Origin: Rutpela maculata
Lineage: Eukaryota > Arthropoda > Insecta > Coleoptera > Cerambycidae
Length of the DNA stretch: 64,000 bases
Reading direction: 5' to 3'
Assembly (NCBI GenBank): GCA_936432065.2
Contig: OW386293.2
Span: 29,896,234-29,960,233 of the forward strand
Shown here: piece by piece, positions 11,983-23,672 of the stretch
Layout: the number at the start of each line of letters is the position of its first letter
How positions within the stretch are numbered: the stretch's first letter is position 1
The notes under the pieces: model-generated
Database searches by the model: none
What the model was told of the DNA's origin: nothing
What the model saw: the letters and a program-made list of their open reading frames with translations, nothing else
Translations under genes and position numbers: made by a program

Positions 11983-12822
11983 TTAAATACACCAAGCCAT
12001 TATGAATCCCTCGGTCTCAGACTTCAGCCCGGCTGACCTTAAGAAGGCAAAGGTCAGCCTTTCGGATAAGCCGAGGTCTTCTATATTTATATAGAAGACT
12101 CCATGCATTGGCTTATCCGTATGAAGCTGCAGAAAGATGTAGTGTTCTGCAGCTTTAATTTGGGCTTTTCGCCGAGCAGGTTCCAACTCGGTGACAGAGT
12201 CGTGATTTACCCGCTCGACGTCGAAGGAGAGACCAAGTTCATCGGCTGCTCTCTGTGCTGCCTTAAACAAAAACGCTCCTCCATTTTCATGGTCTCGGAC
12301 TATGCAGAGGAGGGGATCCGAACTCCTGATAATCTTACAGGCTCCATCCAGAACCATCCTGTTATGGAGACTCTCCAAACTCAAGAGTCCACGGCCTCCC
12401 CGATGTCGTGGGTGGTATAACCGTGGAATGGACGATTTAGGATGCAAACTCCTATTGAGATGCATCTTCTTGCGGGTTCCTACGTCGAGTTGACGCCACT
12501 CCTCTCGGCTCCATTTCACCACTGCAAAGGAGTAGAGAAGGATCGGAACGGCAAGCATGTTGGTAGCAGACACCTTGTTCTTCCCCGACAGTTCTGAAGC
12601 CCAGATCTGTCGGAGTCGGTGCTGATACTTGCCGAGGAGAGCGTTTTTCACCACACTCACTCCTTGGGTGGAGCGTTGCTCGACACCCAAGTAAATGTAC
12701 GACTCTCCGGCATCTAGATGATGTAAGATGCTTCCGTCTACGAGCTGCGCGTCCTCTCCGTAGTCCCCGCATCGTCCTCTCTTGAGGTGGACCAGTGCAC
12801 ATTTGTCCAACCCGAACTCCAT
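11983..12822 (-). pseudogene. RLE-LINE reverse transcriptase, C-terminal part
   Basis: 279 codons starting at an internal MEFGLDKCA motif, which in RLE-class LINEs lies directly downstream of the RT catalytic palm. In this frame a stop lies seven codons upstream, so the ATG is only the first internal Met and the RT is 5' truncated. The body contains the thumb region (YIYLGVEQ, LLYSFAVVKW, HRGGRGLLSLESL). It ends at a stop at 11983, where the reading frame shifts into the next piece. The overlapping 143-codon frame at 12452-12883 is a shadow. Confidence 0.75.
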
Positions 12823-12905
12823 ACCGACAGCCTGCGTGTACTACCCCTAAGGGACTGGTGTAGGTCATTTTCTCCGGAGGCATAAAGTTACTATTATTAT
12901 TTTTT

Positions 12906-13484
12906 TTTTTGTTAATGACTTGGACGTGGAAGTAGTGATTCCGTAGGTAACGATTATTTTTATAGATCCTTCATAACATCTATAACTAATTACGGCTGTC
13001 CTATATATCTCTGCGTGTAATTCTAATTTTAAAAAATCGATAGAATTCAATTTCAGTCCATAAGAACATGCCTAGGCGTTAATCATTCCCTAATCAAGCT
13101 GTTTTAGTGGAAGCATTGGAGCTAGTGGAAGAGCGAGATTCTTAAATTCTAATGTTATGCAACTCTCACACACACCAAACAGACGGTCATTTTTATTTAA
13201 GAACACCTCACAGAACACCTCTTCGAGGTGCATTATTCTCTAGATTAACTTAAGCAAATTAGGTAGACATACCTATCTCAAACAATATAAAATCTGTTTA
13301 GAAATACATTCAAAAATAAAAGAAGTTTTTATATTTCTCATCTTCATACATACATCTTTCCTAATTGAATAAGTAATAGTCTGATTCTTTCTATGTATTG
13401 ATTTCCATTCATTTTTTCATTGTTAGTTAAGTCAGTTAAGTAGTAGTAGTAATAGTAGTAGCAGTAGTTAAGTTAGTTAAGTCC
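12906..13484. other. No gene seen
   Basis: AT-rich flank of the LINE. A short (AGT)n-like run (TAGTAGTAGTAATAGTAGTAG) lies near 13440. Nothing codes here. Confidence 0.4.
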
Positions 13485-13929
13485 GAACAACAATTTTAAT
13501 ACTGCTTGACTCAATACGAGGTCTCCTCTGGTGTCATAACTCATAGAATTAATATATACATTTGTAATGTAATAATAAATATATCAATTATAAATTAATA
13601 ATGACAAAATGCAAAGTTGTAGAAAAAAATGTTGCAATAATAAATGAAAAAAAAAAACTATAGCTTTTATATTTTTTTGTATTGTCACATACCGTTTGGT
13701 CTACTATAATACCTTCTTATAAAGATCTCATTTGAAGTGGCAATTTTGTTTCGAGTAGACAAATTTTGCCGTTATCGATATAAAGACGGAAATAACCTCT
13801 GTGTATTTTCGTACTCAAAATGTAATTCTGAACGTGAGACCACTTGATATGCAAAGTGTCTGTATTAGAGGATGTAACTTTTACATTATAACACGATATC
13901 AGTGTTCAAAATCAAAAATTAAAATCATT
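13485..13929 (+). repeat. Left copy of a 440-bp direct repeat around the Gypsy element
   Basis: Matches 18064-18516 in the same orientation with scattered differences (shared: CGAGGTCTCCTCTGGTGTCA, CGTTATCGATATAAAGACGG, ATTATAACACGATATCAGTG). This copy stops exactly where the LTR begins, after AAAATCATT. Confidence 0.75.
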
Positions 13930-14535
13930 TATAGTGGTTGATATTATTTCTTTATCAACATTTTCTATAATTAAATAAAAATAAGACTTTGATATATGTA
14001 TATATATATATATATTATATATTAAGCTTTTAAATTAGATCTTCTTTTTAACATTTTATTTTTCTTAAAATATGTGTTATATAAAATTATACGCTTATTA
14101 CCCAGACTTAGCCATAACAAACCTTCACAGGTATATCATATTACATGATAACGACTTCTCTTATTAATTTCTTATCTTCAAGATATCATATTTCACCTTT
14201 GTTTCTCATAACTTGTGATGACTGCAGAACTGCATTTCCTTTGTTCTATATTTTGCTTACTCAGGTTCTGTATGTTATAAATATGACTAAACACGCTTTG
14301 TTAAATCAGTTATTAAACTCACTTAGAATGAAACACTTCTAATTATTATTATATTCCTTCTCCAAGAGCCAACGTTGGCTCCATTTAAGTAAATAAAAGT
14401 TTTTAAAAAGTCATTCATGTGAACCGTGATCTAACATATGTATATTCAAAAATGTTATTATATTATCTTCTTTTTTGTTTTTCTTGAAATCCTTGGTTAT
14501 CGGAAATCTTATTCAAGAGTAAGTAAACTGCCACA
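13930..14535 (-). repeat. 3' LTR of the Gypsy element, interrupted by a solo LTR
   Basis: Aligns to 17695-17932 on both sides of the insert: TAGTGGTTGATATTATTTC, the TA run and AGCTTTTAAATTAGATCTT on the left; TATTCAAAAATG, TCCTTGGTTA-CGGAAATCTT and TAAACTGCCACA on the right. The 362-bp insert falls at AAAATATG. Confidence 0.85.
14075..14436 (+). mobile_element. Solo LTR of the errantivirus-like family, TATG target duplication
   Basis: Starts TGTTATATAA and ends GATCTAACA, and is flanked by TATG on both sides (14071-14074 and 14437-14440). It is collinear over its full length with the LTRs at 38674-39034 and 46810-47170, in opposite strand sense, with roughly one difference in ten bases. It is therefore an older insertion of the same family. 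Confidence 0.9.
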
Positions 14536-14561
14536 TTACTCCCCGCTAATAAAAAGAAAGG

Positions 14562-17381
14562 TCAATCAGTTATTTCGTCGATGGCAAAACGAACTTTCTT
14601 AACAGGTGGTACAGTGACATCGCATTTGTCTGCTGGTTTAATTCTATCAACATTTACTGTGACGGTTTTAGTTCCTTTAACAAAAGTAACCAACTTATCT
14701 GTACGGGACAAAACTTTAAATGGTCCATCGTACAGAGGTGAGGAAGATTTTTTAAAACGTTCTTTCCGAACGAAAACAAAATTACAAGTCGAAATGTCTG
14801 AACTGATAAATGATTTGTAATTAACATGATGAAAAGGTGGAATGAACGTTGAATTATCAAAAGAAGTACGTAATTTAATAAAAAATTAAGGAATATCCGG
14901 ACAAGTATATGATTTAATAAAAAATTCACCTGGTAGTCTTAAAGTTTGACCAAAAACGAGTTCTGCGGAGGAATATTGCAAATCGTCTTTAGGTATTGTC
15001 CTGAGAGCTAATAGTATGATAGGAAGTTCATCTACCCAATGTGGTGCAGAAGCTTTAGCTCTCAAAGCAGTTTTAAGAGATTTATTAAACCTTTCAATCA
15101 TCCCGTTCGAGGAAGGATGATATAGTGTCGTACGAATTCTATGAAATCCCAAAAATTTTGAAAATTCTTGGAATAATTTCGATTCAAATTGAACCCCTTG
15201 ATCCGTTGTCACTGTGACAGGGACACCGAATCGGCAAACATAATTCTGAAATAAGTACGCGCTACAGTTTCTGCAGTAATATCTTGAAGTGGATAAGCTT
15301 CGGGCCATCTAGTGAAACGTTCGATCACAGTAAGAATATATGAACAACCTTTAGAAGGAGGTAATGGTCCTATTAAATCTATATGTATGTGGTCGAAGCG
15401 TCCTTTAAGAATATCAAAGTTAGCTATCGGACTCTTGGTATGTCTTGTCACTTTATTAGTTTGACAGCTAATACAAGTTTTTGCCCAGAGATTACAATCT
15501 GAAGTCATTTTGGGCCAAAAATAATTTTTAGAAACTAACGTTCTAGTCGCTTTGATACCAGGGTGAGATAAACCATGAAAAATATCAAAAATTGTCCGTC
15601 TATAAACGATTGGAACGTAAGGACGAAGTTTAGGGCGGGAAACGTCACACCAAATAAACTTGTCAGAATATGGAATTTTAATTTTCTTTAAAAGAAAGGT
15701 ACTCTTTGTGTTTGATGAAGTATCTGAAAATAAAAATTTAAGGTCAGAATTATCTTCTTGAGCTCTGCTCAATAAATTTAAGTCAAAGTTAATATCAACT
15801 AGGTTAGACTTTTGGGTTACAATTGGAGAAATGCATTGTTGTAAAGAATGCTCACGTGATAAGGTGTCGGCAACAATGTTATTTTTCCCTTTGATATGTC
15901 TGATTTCGCATGCAAATTGAGCAATGAATTCTAAATGTCTAATTTGCCTGGAAGATCTTTCAGTTTTGGTGAATAACGCTTTGAACAAAGGTTTATGGTC
16001 AGTAAAGCAAATAAATGTGCGACCTTCAAGTAAAAACCTGAAATGTTTAATCGCTGTGAACAAAGAAAGAAGTTCTTTGTCATAGGCACTGTACTTCGTC
16101 TGTGCTAAGGTAAGTTTTCGTGAGAAAAAGCTAGTGGAGCAAGCACACCTTCGTCATCGCGCTGTTCAAGAACTGCCTCCATAGAGACATTTGAACAATC
16201 AACTGTCAGCGATAAAAACGAGTTATCATCACAACGTGGATGAGCTAAAAAGGTTGCATCAGCTATAACAGCTTTGGCTTTGGAAAACTGTCAAGACAGT
16301 CGGTAGGCCAATCATATATTATTTTAATTTTATCATGCAGTAAACTAGTACATAGAGCATGTAAAGGAATTAAGATTTCAGCGAAAGAAGGTATGAAACG
16401 ATGATGAAAGTTAACCATACCTATGAAACGCTGAAGTTGTTTAACTGTAGTAGGTAAGGGAAAATCATTTATGACATCGACACGTTCAGAAGAAGGTAAA
16501 ATACCGGGGCTGAAGAAATATTGTGTCCTAAAAATGTCAAATGACTGACACCTAATATGCATTTTGACGGTTTAATATTTATGCCGTACAATTCTAACCT
16601 CTGAAAAACAAGTTTCAAGTGCTCTAAATGTTTCGAACTAGATTTACTTGCAATCAGGATGTCATCTAAATAGATGAAAATGAAGGGCAAACCTACTAAA
16701 ACTTCGTTCATGAAACGTTGGAAAGTTTGACCAGCGTTACGTAAGCCGAAAGGCATACGCTCAAATTCAAACAAACCGAACGGCGTAGTAATCGCTGTTT
16801 TAAAAACGTCACTTTTTGCGACAGGTATTTGGTGATAAGCACGTACCAAATGTATTTTTGAGAAAATAACACAATTATATAACTGCGAGTTACAGTTGTG
16901 GAGGTGCGGTAACGGGTATCTGTCAGGAACAGCAATTGCATTTAGACGACGATAGTCTCCACAAGGCCTCCAATCGTTACTTTCTTTTTTGCCACCATAT
17001 GTGGTGAGGATACGGAAGAAGAAGAAGGTACACAAATACCTAATTCTACCACAGTATTGAATTCATTCTGAGCTATCTTAAATTTAATGTTATCCAACTT
17101 AGTGGTCGTGAGAAAGGTAAATGACCCTCTGTTATAATATGATGCTCTACGGAATGTTTAACGGGCAAATTGTAATTTGGCGAACTAATTAAACTAGGAA
17201 ATTCTAAAAGTACAGAAAATTGCGATTCTATTTGAGTAAACCATATTTCCGGTTTATTAACCCAAAAAGGAGGAAGTTTAATAATATATGTATTTGTAAC
17301 ATAATTACTGTTCGGTATCACTGTATGTGATATGGCTGGTTGATCGTTTAACAAAATATCATCAATTGTAGGAGGTGCCAT
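14562..17381 (-). pseudogene. Gypsy gag-pol remnant (gag N-terminus, RT, RNase H, integrase)
   Basis: The frame starts at ATG 17381 with a short Gag N-terminus (KLPPFWVNKPEIWFTQIE). After about 57 codons it passes directly into the region just before RT (HSVEHHI-TEGHLPFSRPL), so most of gag and the protease are deleted. RT follows in 16469-17035, with DYRRLNAI, MPFGLRNAGQTFQRFM and the catalytic YLDD. The connection domain (FIGMVNFHHRFIP) is in a shifted frame. RNase H spans 15900-16262 with TDHKPL and VADTLSRE. The integrase has a zinc-finger region, first catalytic Asp (HIDLIGP), second Asp (TTDQG), Glu (NGMIERF) and a GPY/F domain (YDGPFKVL) near 14690. I see at least four frame breaks (near 16540, 16115, 15270 and 14890). 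The element encodes no complete protein. Confidence 0.85.
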
Positions 17382-17694
17382 CGATAACTGATTGACTTAT
17401 TCTCTTTAATAACAAAGGTAAATGAGTAAACAATTTACTTACCACTTGAGAAAATGTAAAGAAAAACTGGGAAAATCTTGGATTCGATCTCTTGGGATCC
17501 TAGTTTCTATGAATTCTTGCCAAAAAAAGGACTTCTAAAGGACAGGGTCCAATAACTAATGGACAGATATATATTGGGTAACTGCAATTCCAATTCCTGG
17601 TTCCATCGTCAAATAATTAAGATTTGTATTCTTCTAAAATTACAAAATATACCAAAAAGCCGGGTGCTGGAGTCATTGTCGGGATCACCAAAAT

Positions 17695-17757
17695 TATAGT
17701 GGTTGATATTATTTCTTTATCAACATTTTCTATAATTAAATAAAAATAAGACTTTGA

Positions 17758-17788
<31 letters not shown>

Positions 17789-17932
17789 TAAGCTTTTAAA
17801 TTAGATCTTTTTAACATTTTATTTTTCTTAAAATATGTCTATTCAAAAATGATATTACATTATCTTCTTTTTTGTTTTTCTTGAAATCCTTGGTTACCGG
17901 AAATCTTATTCAAGAGTAGGTAAACTGCCACA
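17695..17932 (-). repeat. 5' LTR of the Gypsy element
   Basis: 238 bp, uninterrupted partner of 13930-14535. It lacks the solo LTR and has a longer TA run. The plus-strand right end is TGCCACA. Confidence 0.85.
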
Positions 17933-18063
17933 TTATTCATGGGGGGGGGTAAACTCCCAGATAAGTATACATTTTTGCTAATAAAAATCCCAAAAAAAAT
18001 TTTTGTTCGCCTCATAAAGCAATGCTAATGGAAATACGAAATACCCCCCCCCCCCGTAAATCC

Positions 18064-18516
18064 GCTCTTGATAACAATGTTAATACTGCTAGGCTCAACA
18101 CGAGGTCTCCTCTGGTGTCATAACTCGTAGAATTAATATATACATTTGTAATGTAATAATAAATATATGAATTAAAAATTAATAATGACAAAATGTAAGG
18201 TTGTAGAAAAAAAATGTTGCAGTAATAAATGAAAAGAAACTATAGCTTTTATAGTTTTTTGTATTGTCACATACGTTTGGTCTACTATCTACTATAATAC
18301 CTTTTTATAAAGATCACATTTGAAGTGGCAATTTTGTTTCGGGTAGACAAAGTTTGCCGTTATCGATATAAAGACGGAAATAACCTCTTAATGTATTTTC
18401 GTACTCAAAATCTAATTCTGAACGTGAAACCACTTGATATGCAGTGTCTGTATTAGAGGATGTAACTTTTACATTATAACACGATATCAGTGTTCAAAAT
18501 CAAAAATTAAAATCAT
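18064..18516 (+). repeat. Right copy of the 440-bp direct repeat
   Basis: Partner of 13485-13929. It continues past the point where the left copy is cut, into GTTTTACCAAATT. Between the LTR end (17932) and this copy lies a stretch with G9 and C10 runs (about 17941-18055). Confidence 0.75.
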
Positions 18517-19845
18517 TTGTTTTACCAAATTACATAAAAAATTATATATACAATTTGTGATATTTAATACTGCATATTTTGGAATACGTTGCCGGATTAT
18601 AAACATACATATATTTTTTTTTGAGATATAGTACTCGATAAGTTCTATTTGACTGTTTTGAAAAATTTGTAATTTTCATATTTTGAGGGCTAAGTTATTT
18701 TAAATGCGTCGAAATTTCGAGATCGACTAATAGGCAATTTTTTATCGATAAATTAATAATAACAAGGAGTATTTTACCATGCAATTTTACATGTGCAAAA
18801 AAGAAATACAAATGTTGAGTCTAAGGGTACGAACATGCCAAAGATGCTTGGTAGTTCAGTGTGTAGTTCACTACGATAGCCGCCATCAATTTGTAGAATA
18901 AACCTGTACGTTTAAATGGGACCGCACATGCCGAGGTTGCTGGCAGCAGTTCATTCTAGCAGTTTATATGGAAGTCACCGCGGTAGCTGGCCATTCATAA
19001 TTTTATATATTTGGTGTGAGGTACAGAGATCCCGAAGTTGCCTCGCAGCTAGAAGTTCAGCCCACAAATTCAGTCCATGCATCGAAGTCATCGATTTGTT
19101 AAACAAACCTGTACATTTAAATGTGGCCGCACATACCGGGGATGCTACCAAAGTAGTTTACTTCCGAAGTCTACCAGCATGTTCACCTCGAAACAAAATA
19201 GTTTGTTTTTACATGGTAGTAGAGAGGTAGGCTTCGCGAGTCGCGAATATTTATCAGATTTTGAATAAATATTTCTATGGATTATTTTTTAAGTTATATC
19301 TAACAACCTTAATTATTGCTTTATAATTAAAATAATAATAATTATTATCTTAAAATCATTTTTATATGTTTATTTTATATGTTACATGATTTTAGTAAAT
19401 ATTTCTATGAATAATTTTTTTACCTATGATTATTATATACCTACACCAGAAGTAGGGACAGTGGGGTATTTAACAACTATAATTATTGGTTTATAATTAA
19501 AACAGCTATTAAATTGAAAAAGTAGCAATGGCTTTTCCGACATTGAATACGTGCATGCCGTGTGCCGTATTTTAATTTCAACGACAGTTCCCACAAGTGA
19601 CGGTACACATGCGGATTAATTTTGAAGAATTGTGAGGGGTTGAGGTTTAGCCAGTACACACTACGTTTGTCTAGATTCGCCGTGCAGTATATAACCATCA
19701 TGTAGAAATATGTGTACGATATATTGGGTATCTTTTTATTTTTATTTTGTGGAAAAGTGAAAATGAATAAAAAAGGACGAATTAATAGATTTAGTATTCA
19801 ATGCTCCAGCGTTGTGGGACAAACGCCATAAACAGCACCACAACC
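18517..19845. other. No gene seen; a repeat with recurring ACATGCC(A/G)A(A/G)G phrases
   Basis: Between 18825 and 19205 short phrases recur (GGTACGAACATGCCAAAGATG, CCGCACATGCCGAGGTTGC, CCGCACATACCGGGGATGC; AAACCTGTAC-TTTAAATG), suggesting diverged tandem units. The inverted form AACATCTTTGGCATGTCCGT occurs at 22978 and 25953. The frame at 18916-19230 follows these repeats and has no domain. Confidence 0.4.
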
Positions 19846-19849
19846 GGTA

Positions 19850-20520
19850 TGTTTTGAGTAGGCAGTGGAAAAACCGCTGCCCAAGGAATCATTACTTCCA
19901 CATCCAGATTTTCCATCCAAGTCTCTCACAACGAAAACATTTTGTATGTGGAAATAAGTACTTATGGAACTTTAATAATGGAATATATGATATCGTCTAC
20001 CCCAAAAACTCATAAAACGATATCCCACATCGGCAGTGGGGCGGTAGTGGGGGTGGATGAAGGAAAAAAATATTTCGAGGTTTTTGGTTCTTGTATACAC
20101 GCACTAAATCACAATTTTTTCACCCCCTTTAATAACGGTGTGGCGGTGGTAATGGGGGTGGCTAATGAGAACTTTTACAGATTCTCTTGTATAAATACTA
20201 ATACTAAATATCACTACTAAATACCATTACCAATTTTATGAACTCATATCTGCTTGCTTTATCTATTTACCCCCCTTTGACCCATTCAGTCCATGCTCCA
20301 TACTCCCCAACCCTTGAACGGAATAAGATGAAAATATAATCTAATTCCCGATCACGTTAAAATACATATGTGTACCAAATTTCAAGTCAATATCTTAAAC
20401 GGTTCCAGAGTAATCGTGCGCACAAAAAATTTACAGACAGACAGACCGACAGACAGAATTTTTTTCCGCTCAAACTTAAAATTTTGACGTTTTATGACAT
20501 GCTAAGCCTATTTGAACAAT
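19850..20520 (-). repeat. Dispersed repeat R, copy 2
   Basis: Runs from ATTACTTCCACATCCAGA to AAAATTTTGACGTTTTATGACATG, with the GTGCGCAC then CAGACAGACAGAC signature at 20415-20455 and the GTACCAAATTTCAAGTCAAT block. It is inverted with respect to the 7.6-kb and 58.5-kb copies. The frame 19942-20220 is not supported as a gene. Confidence 0.7.
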
Positions 20521-21029
20521 AAAAATGTTCAAAATGTTTTGGAAGAAAATTTGAATCAACAGGTAAAGTAGATATAACGACGGCGGAAGCATTTTTGTAA
20601 AATATTCCTTGTCACAGTGTACACCACGTCTATGGCTAGCCCCTACTGGTTAACTGAAAATATATCTGCGTACAGAGTTTTTAATAAAACCTAGGTATAG
20701 TATAAAAATTCGCAATAGTAATCGATGCACGCCTACATAGGCGTTGCCGTTGAAACACCATTGGCAGCAGATCGCAGAGTCTACGCCTTTCTACAAGCCT
20801 CGTCAAATCACCGGTATCTTCGCACTCACTTAATGTAAGAGCTGTGGTAAGTGGAGTAAAGACGGAAGATCTATTTGCCGACCTATGGCGACGTATTCGT
20901 TCGTCTCGCCCCGCATAACGTCATAACCCCTCATTAAGAATTTTTCAACTTTACACGAGGATCTATTGCCTATAGTGGATTGTGAGAGTCGGAAAATAAC
21001 ACGAAAAACCCGACTATTGTCTGATTAAA

Positions 21030-21800
21030 TGACATTAGTTCTCTCCCCCATTTTAGAGGATGCTGAACACCGTGGTGGTGTCCCAACCCCGCAAACGGCC
21101 AAAAACCACCACCAAACGGGGTCAAAGGCGTGTTATAATGGTTTGAGGGACTGCTACTTGGTTGATCCCCCGTTTTCGAGGATGCTGAACACCGTAGTGG
21201 TGGCAGAATTTCTCATTGGGGTGACCCACCCCGCAAACGGCCAAATACCACCCCCTAAACGGGGTAAACGCGTATGATAATGTATCACAGAATCTATCTT
21301 ATTGATCAACCGTTGTCGAGCTTGCCAATCATTGAGAGGACCCTGAAGCGCATGCCTGACACCTGTCAACCTGATCAACGGCCAATAACCATCCTCCCAG
21401 AGCGTTCTCATCATACCACTGGACAAAAGGTTTTCCCTCCCATTTTCGAGCATGAAGAACACAGAAAGGACCACGAATCGAGTGCTTGACACCCGTTCAT
21501 CACCTCAATGACAAAGAAATACCTCATCTTCGCATTTTCATAATGTTTTTTTCCTGTGTAGCATCCTCAAAGGGAGGGGGGGTGGAAAATGCACCCTTTG
21601 GAGGGTTGTTATGGACATCTACGGTGGAGCAATTCCACCATCACCACGGTGTTCACCATTCTCGACAACGGGGGGTCACCAAGTTGAGTCCCTCAAACAA
21701 TTATAATACGCGTTTGACCATTTGGAGGTGGTTTTTGGCCGTTTGCGGGACAGCACTGTGGCCGCGTATACTTTACTTTAATACGGTTGTGGGCGTGGTC
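21030..21800. repeat. Diverged satellite-like monomers, direct and inverted
   Basis: Units of about 130 bp recur at 21040-21150 and 21165-21270 (GAGGATGCTGAACACCGT-GTGGT, CCCGCAAACGGCCAAA-ACCACC, AAACGGGGT-AA-GCGT). In inverted form they recur at 21600-21760 (CACGGTGTTCACCATTCTCG, GGTTTTTGGCCGTTTGCGGG). The inverted unit lies inside the 2975-bp duplication, so it occurs again at 24575-24735. Frames over it are by-products of the repeat. Confidence 0.55.
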
Positions 21801-22043
21801 TGCACTGCGACAAAGTATCTTTTACGAAAACGTTACCCGGAACGATTACGGCAATAAAACTTCAGATATCAATCGGTTGCGAAACAAGGGCTCTAGATAA
21901 TTTTGAACGAAAAAAATCACGATTCGTGTCACTGTGCGGCGGTACAAAAACTTATGATATGTTTTTCTTTCCTTAAACAAACAACAATTTTTTGTGCTTA
22001 TTATCCCAACTCGATTTTATGGCTGTTTTTTTCGCCAGTCCTT

Positions 22044-22200
22044 AATGAGGGGTCTACAAACGATCCAACTTGCTGAAGCCAACCTTGTCGGTACGCTTTA
22101 AAGATTGCTGGATTTCCAGCAGACCATCTCACTTTTGCGAATGAGTTCAAAGCATGCCGACAATGTTAGCTCCAGCAAGTTGGATCGTTTGTAAACCCCT
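22044..22200. mobile_element. piggyBac-like hairpin MITE (TTAA-flanked)
   Basis: Flanked by TTAA (22036-22042 region and 22200-22203). The ends AGGGGTCTACAAACGATCCA and AGGGGTTTACAAACGATCCA (the latter on the minus strand) pair over about 60 bp. TTAA duplications are the mark of piggyBac-type insertion. No coding capacity. Related to the 3604-3752 hairpin. Confidence 0.6.
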
Positions 22201-22235
22201 TTAACGGAGTAAATTATATAATAGCTAAGCGATTA

Positions 22236-22818
22236 TACAGTGTGTTCCGTTTTACTTTGAACCATCCACATAAAAAGTTTATTTTAGGTTCGATTTAGAT
22301 CGTTTTTTTTAACATAGATCTCTGAAAAGTGCATTCTTGTGATATGACATTATAAAACATAGAAAGAAGGTCGACCTACTGCTTTTGTTTTTGTGGTTGG
22401 AAAATGATGAAATCTTATTAGCGATTTTTTTATTTCAAATCTGAGTACTCCGCTGGATTCGGCAACCTTTCAATTAGGTTTGTTCCAAATTTCGTTAAAA
22501 AAATACCTATTTTTGGATTTTTCCCAAAAAATGCTGAAATTGCCAATGAAAATCCTCTTTAATTGTCAATTTGTGTTAAGTTTTAATTATTTTAATTTCT
22601 GATTGCAATAATAGTACTTATTGCCATGCAACTTTCATTACATTTCATAATTTTCCACTCACATTAACAAACGTAGTAGGTCGACCTTATGCATTTTATA
22701 AAATTTAATGTATCACAAGGATGCACTTTTCAGAGATCTACGTTAAAAAAAAGTCCTAAATCAGACCTAAAATACATGTTTTATGGTGGTGATTCCAAAC
22801 AAACGGCAACACACTGCA
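22236..22818. mobile_element. Non-autonomous TIR element, about 145-bp inverted ends
   Basis: Left end ACAGTGTGTTCCGTTT through AGGTCGACCTACT matches the inverted right end (AGTAGGTCGACCTT through GGCAACACACTGC). The core is AT-rich and non-coding. A CAGTGTGTT end next to TA suggests a Tc1/mariner-type MITE. A duplicate lies at 25211-25793. Confidence 0.65.
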
Positions 22819-23630
22819 GAAATAGAAATTATTTACATGATATACAATAAAAGCAGGTCAATCCCCCGAGAGACTGAACGAAACACTGAACTGATTGATA
22901 AACTTCTTCGGTATGTGCACCCGGCATCGCGGCAATTAATTGGCTGAACTGTGAGCTGAACTTCTAGCGGCGTAACATCTTTGGCATGTCCGTACCCTAA
23001 TAACGGAAGTTATTATGTTTAACAAATGGTCTATACGCGACACACAAATTTTTCTTACTGAACATTTGAGTTCAGTTTGTTCTCAAACGAATTTTTCTAC
23101 AAACAGTTTTTTACGATTACAAAAAAAAATCTCTGGTTATCGTATTGGTCAAATTAGTATAAAATTAATGAAATCAAATAGGTGTGATAACTAATTTTGT
23201 CTTTTTATGAATAGCTCGTGGCTTATGTGAATGTGATAACCTGAGTGTCAAAGTAAACACCAAAAAACAAGAACGATTTTTAATATATAAGAAGTATATA
23301 CACATACATTTACATAAACTTGTAAACGGGTATTCCCATTCATTATGAAGGTTATCGAAGAAACAGGGCAGTGACGGTCTGCCATATAGTCGCATACACA
23401 CTTGGTGATTATATTATAATTAAAAACAAAATAATACAAAGGCCATAAAACAAAGCAAATTTGTAACATATAAATATTTTTGAAAATTAATTAGGTACTT
23501 TAAAATAAAAAAATTACACCTAACTCTATGACGTTATTAAATAAATAAAATTATGCTTTACGTTGTGAAATTATTATGTTTATTATGTATGCTACTGACT
23601 CGTAGCAGACCCTATACCAGAGTACCTACA

Positions 23631-23638
23631 TATATAAA
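23631..23638 (+). promoter_or_regulatory. TATA box of TIL-gene exon 1, copy A
   Basis: TATATAAA starts 42 bp before the ATG at 23673. The same box at the same distance precedes the other two first exons (26606 and 57589), and about 500 bp upstream of it are also conserved between the 23-kb and 57-kb copies. Confidence 0.7.
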
Positions 23639-23672
23639 CAATTATCGTTAATGAGATGCCCACATAAGCAAA

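Larger units (their letters stand above)
11270..12905 (-). mobile_element. 5'-truncated RLE-type LINE (Dong/R4-like), flanked by TAA repeats
   Basis: A minus-strand non-LTR element with reverse-transcriptase remnant, Cys/His knuckle and restriction-like endonuclease. Its 3' end meets a (TAA)n run (plus-strand TTATTATTATTATTATT at 11274-11290) and its 5' end meets ATAATAATA (plus-strand 12889-12899). TAA repeats on both sides match the known target choice of Dong-type elements, which insert in TAA repeats. A GC-rich 3' UTR of about 110 bp (11291-11405) contains a perfect CCCACGCCCGTGGGG stem. The 5' end is cut just after the RT palm. Confidence 0.7.
13930..17932 (-). mobile_element. Decayed Ty3/Gypsy retrotransposon with LTRs
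   Basis: Minus-strand element of about 4.0 kb bounded by LTRs of about 230 bp (13930-14535, enlarged by an inserted solo LTR, and 17695-17932). Sense LTR starts TGTGGCAGTTTAC. A primer-site candidate (sense TGGTGATCCCGACA) follows the 5' LTR at 17677-17690, and a purine tract (AGCGGGGAGTAA) precedes the 3' LTR. The tRNA was not assigned. No matching target duplication is seen at the two ends. Confidence 0.85.

Noticed and set aside
12452..12883. 143-codon minus frame over the RLE LINE
   Set aside because: Arg-rich shadow of the true RT frame.
21486..21857. 123-codon frame and its copy at 24503-24832
   Set aside because: It crosses the satellite-like repeat and the duplication boundary; the two copies have different N-termini only because of the breakpoint.
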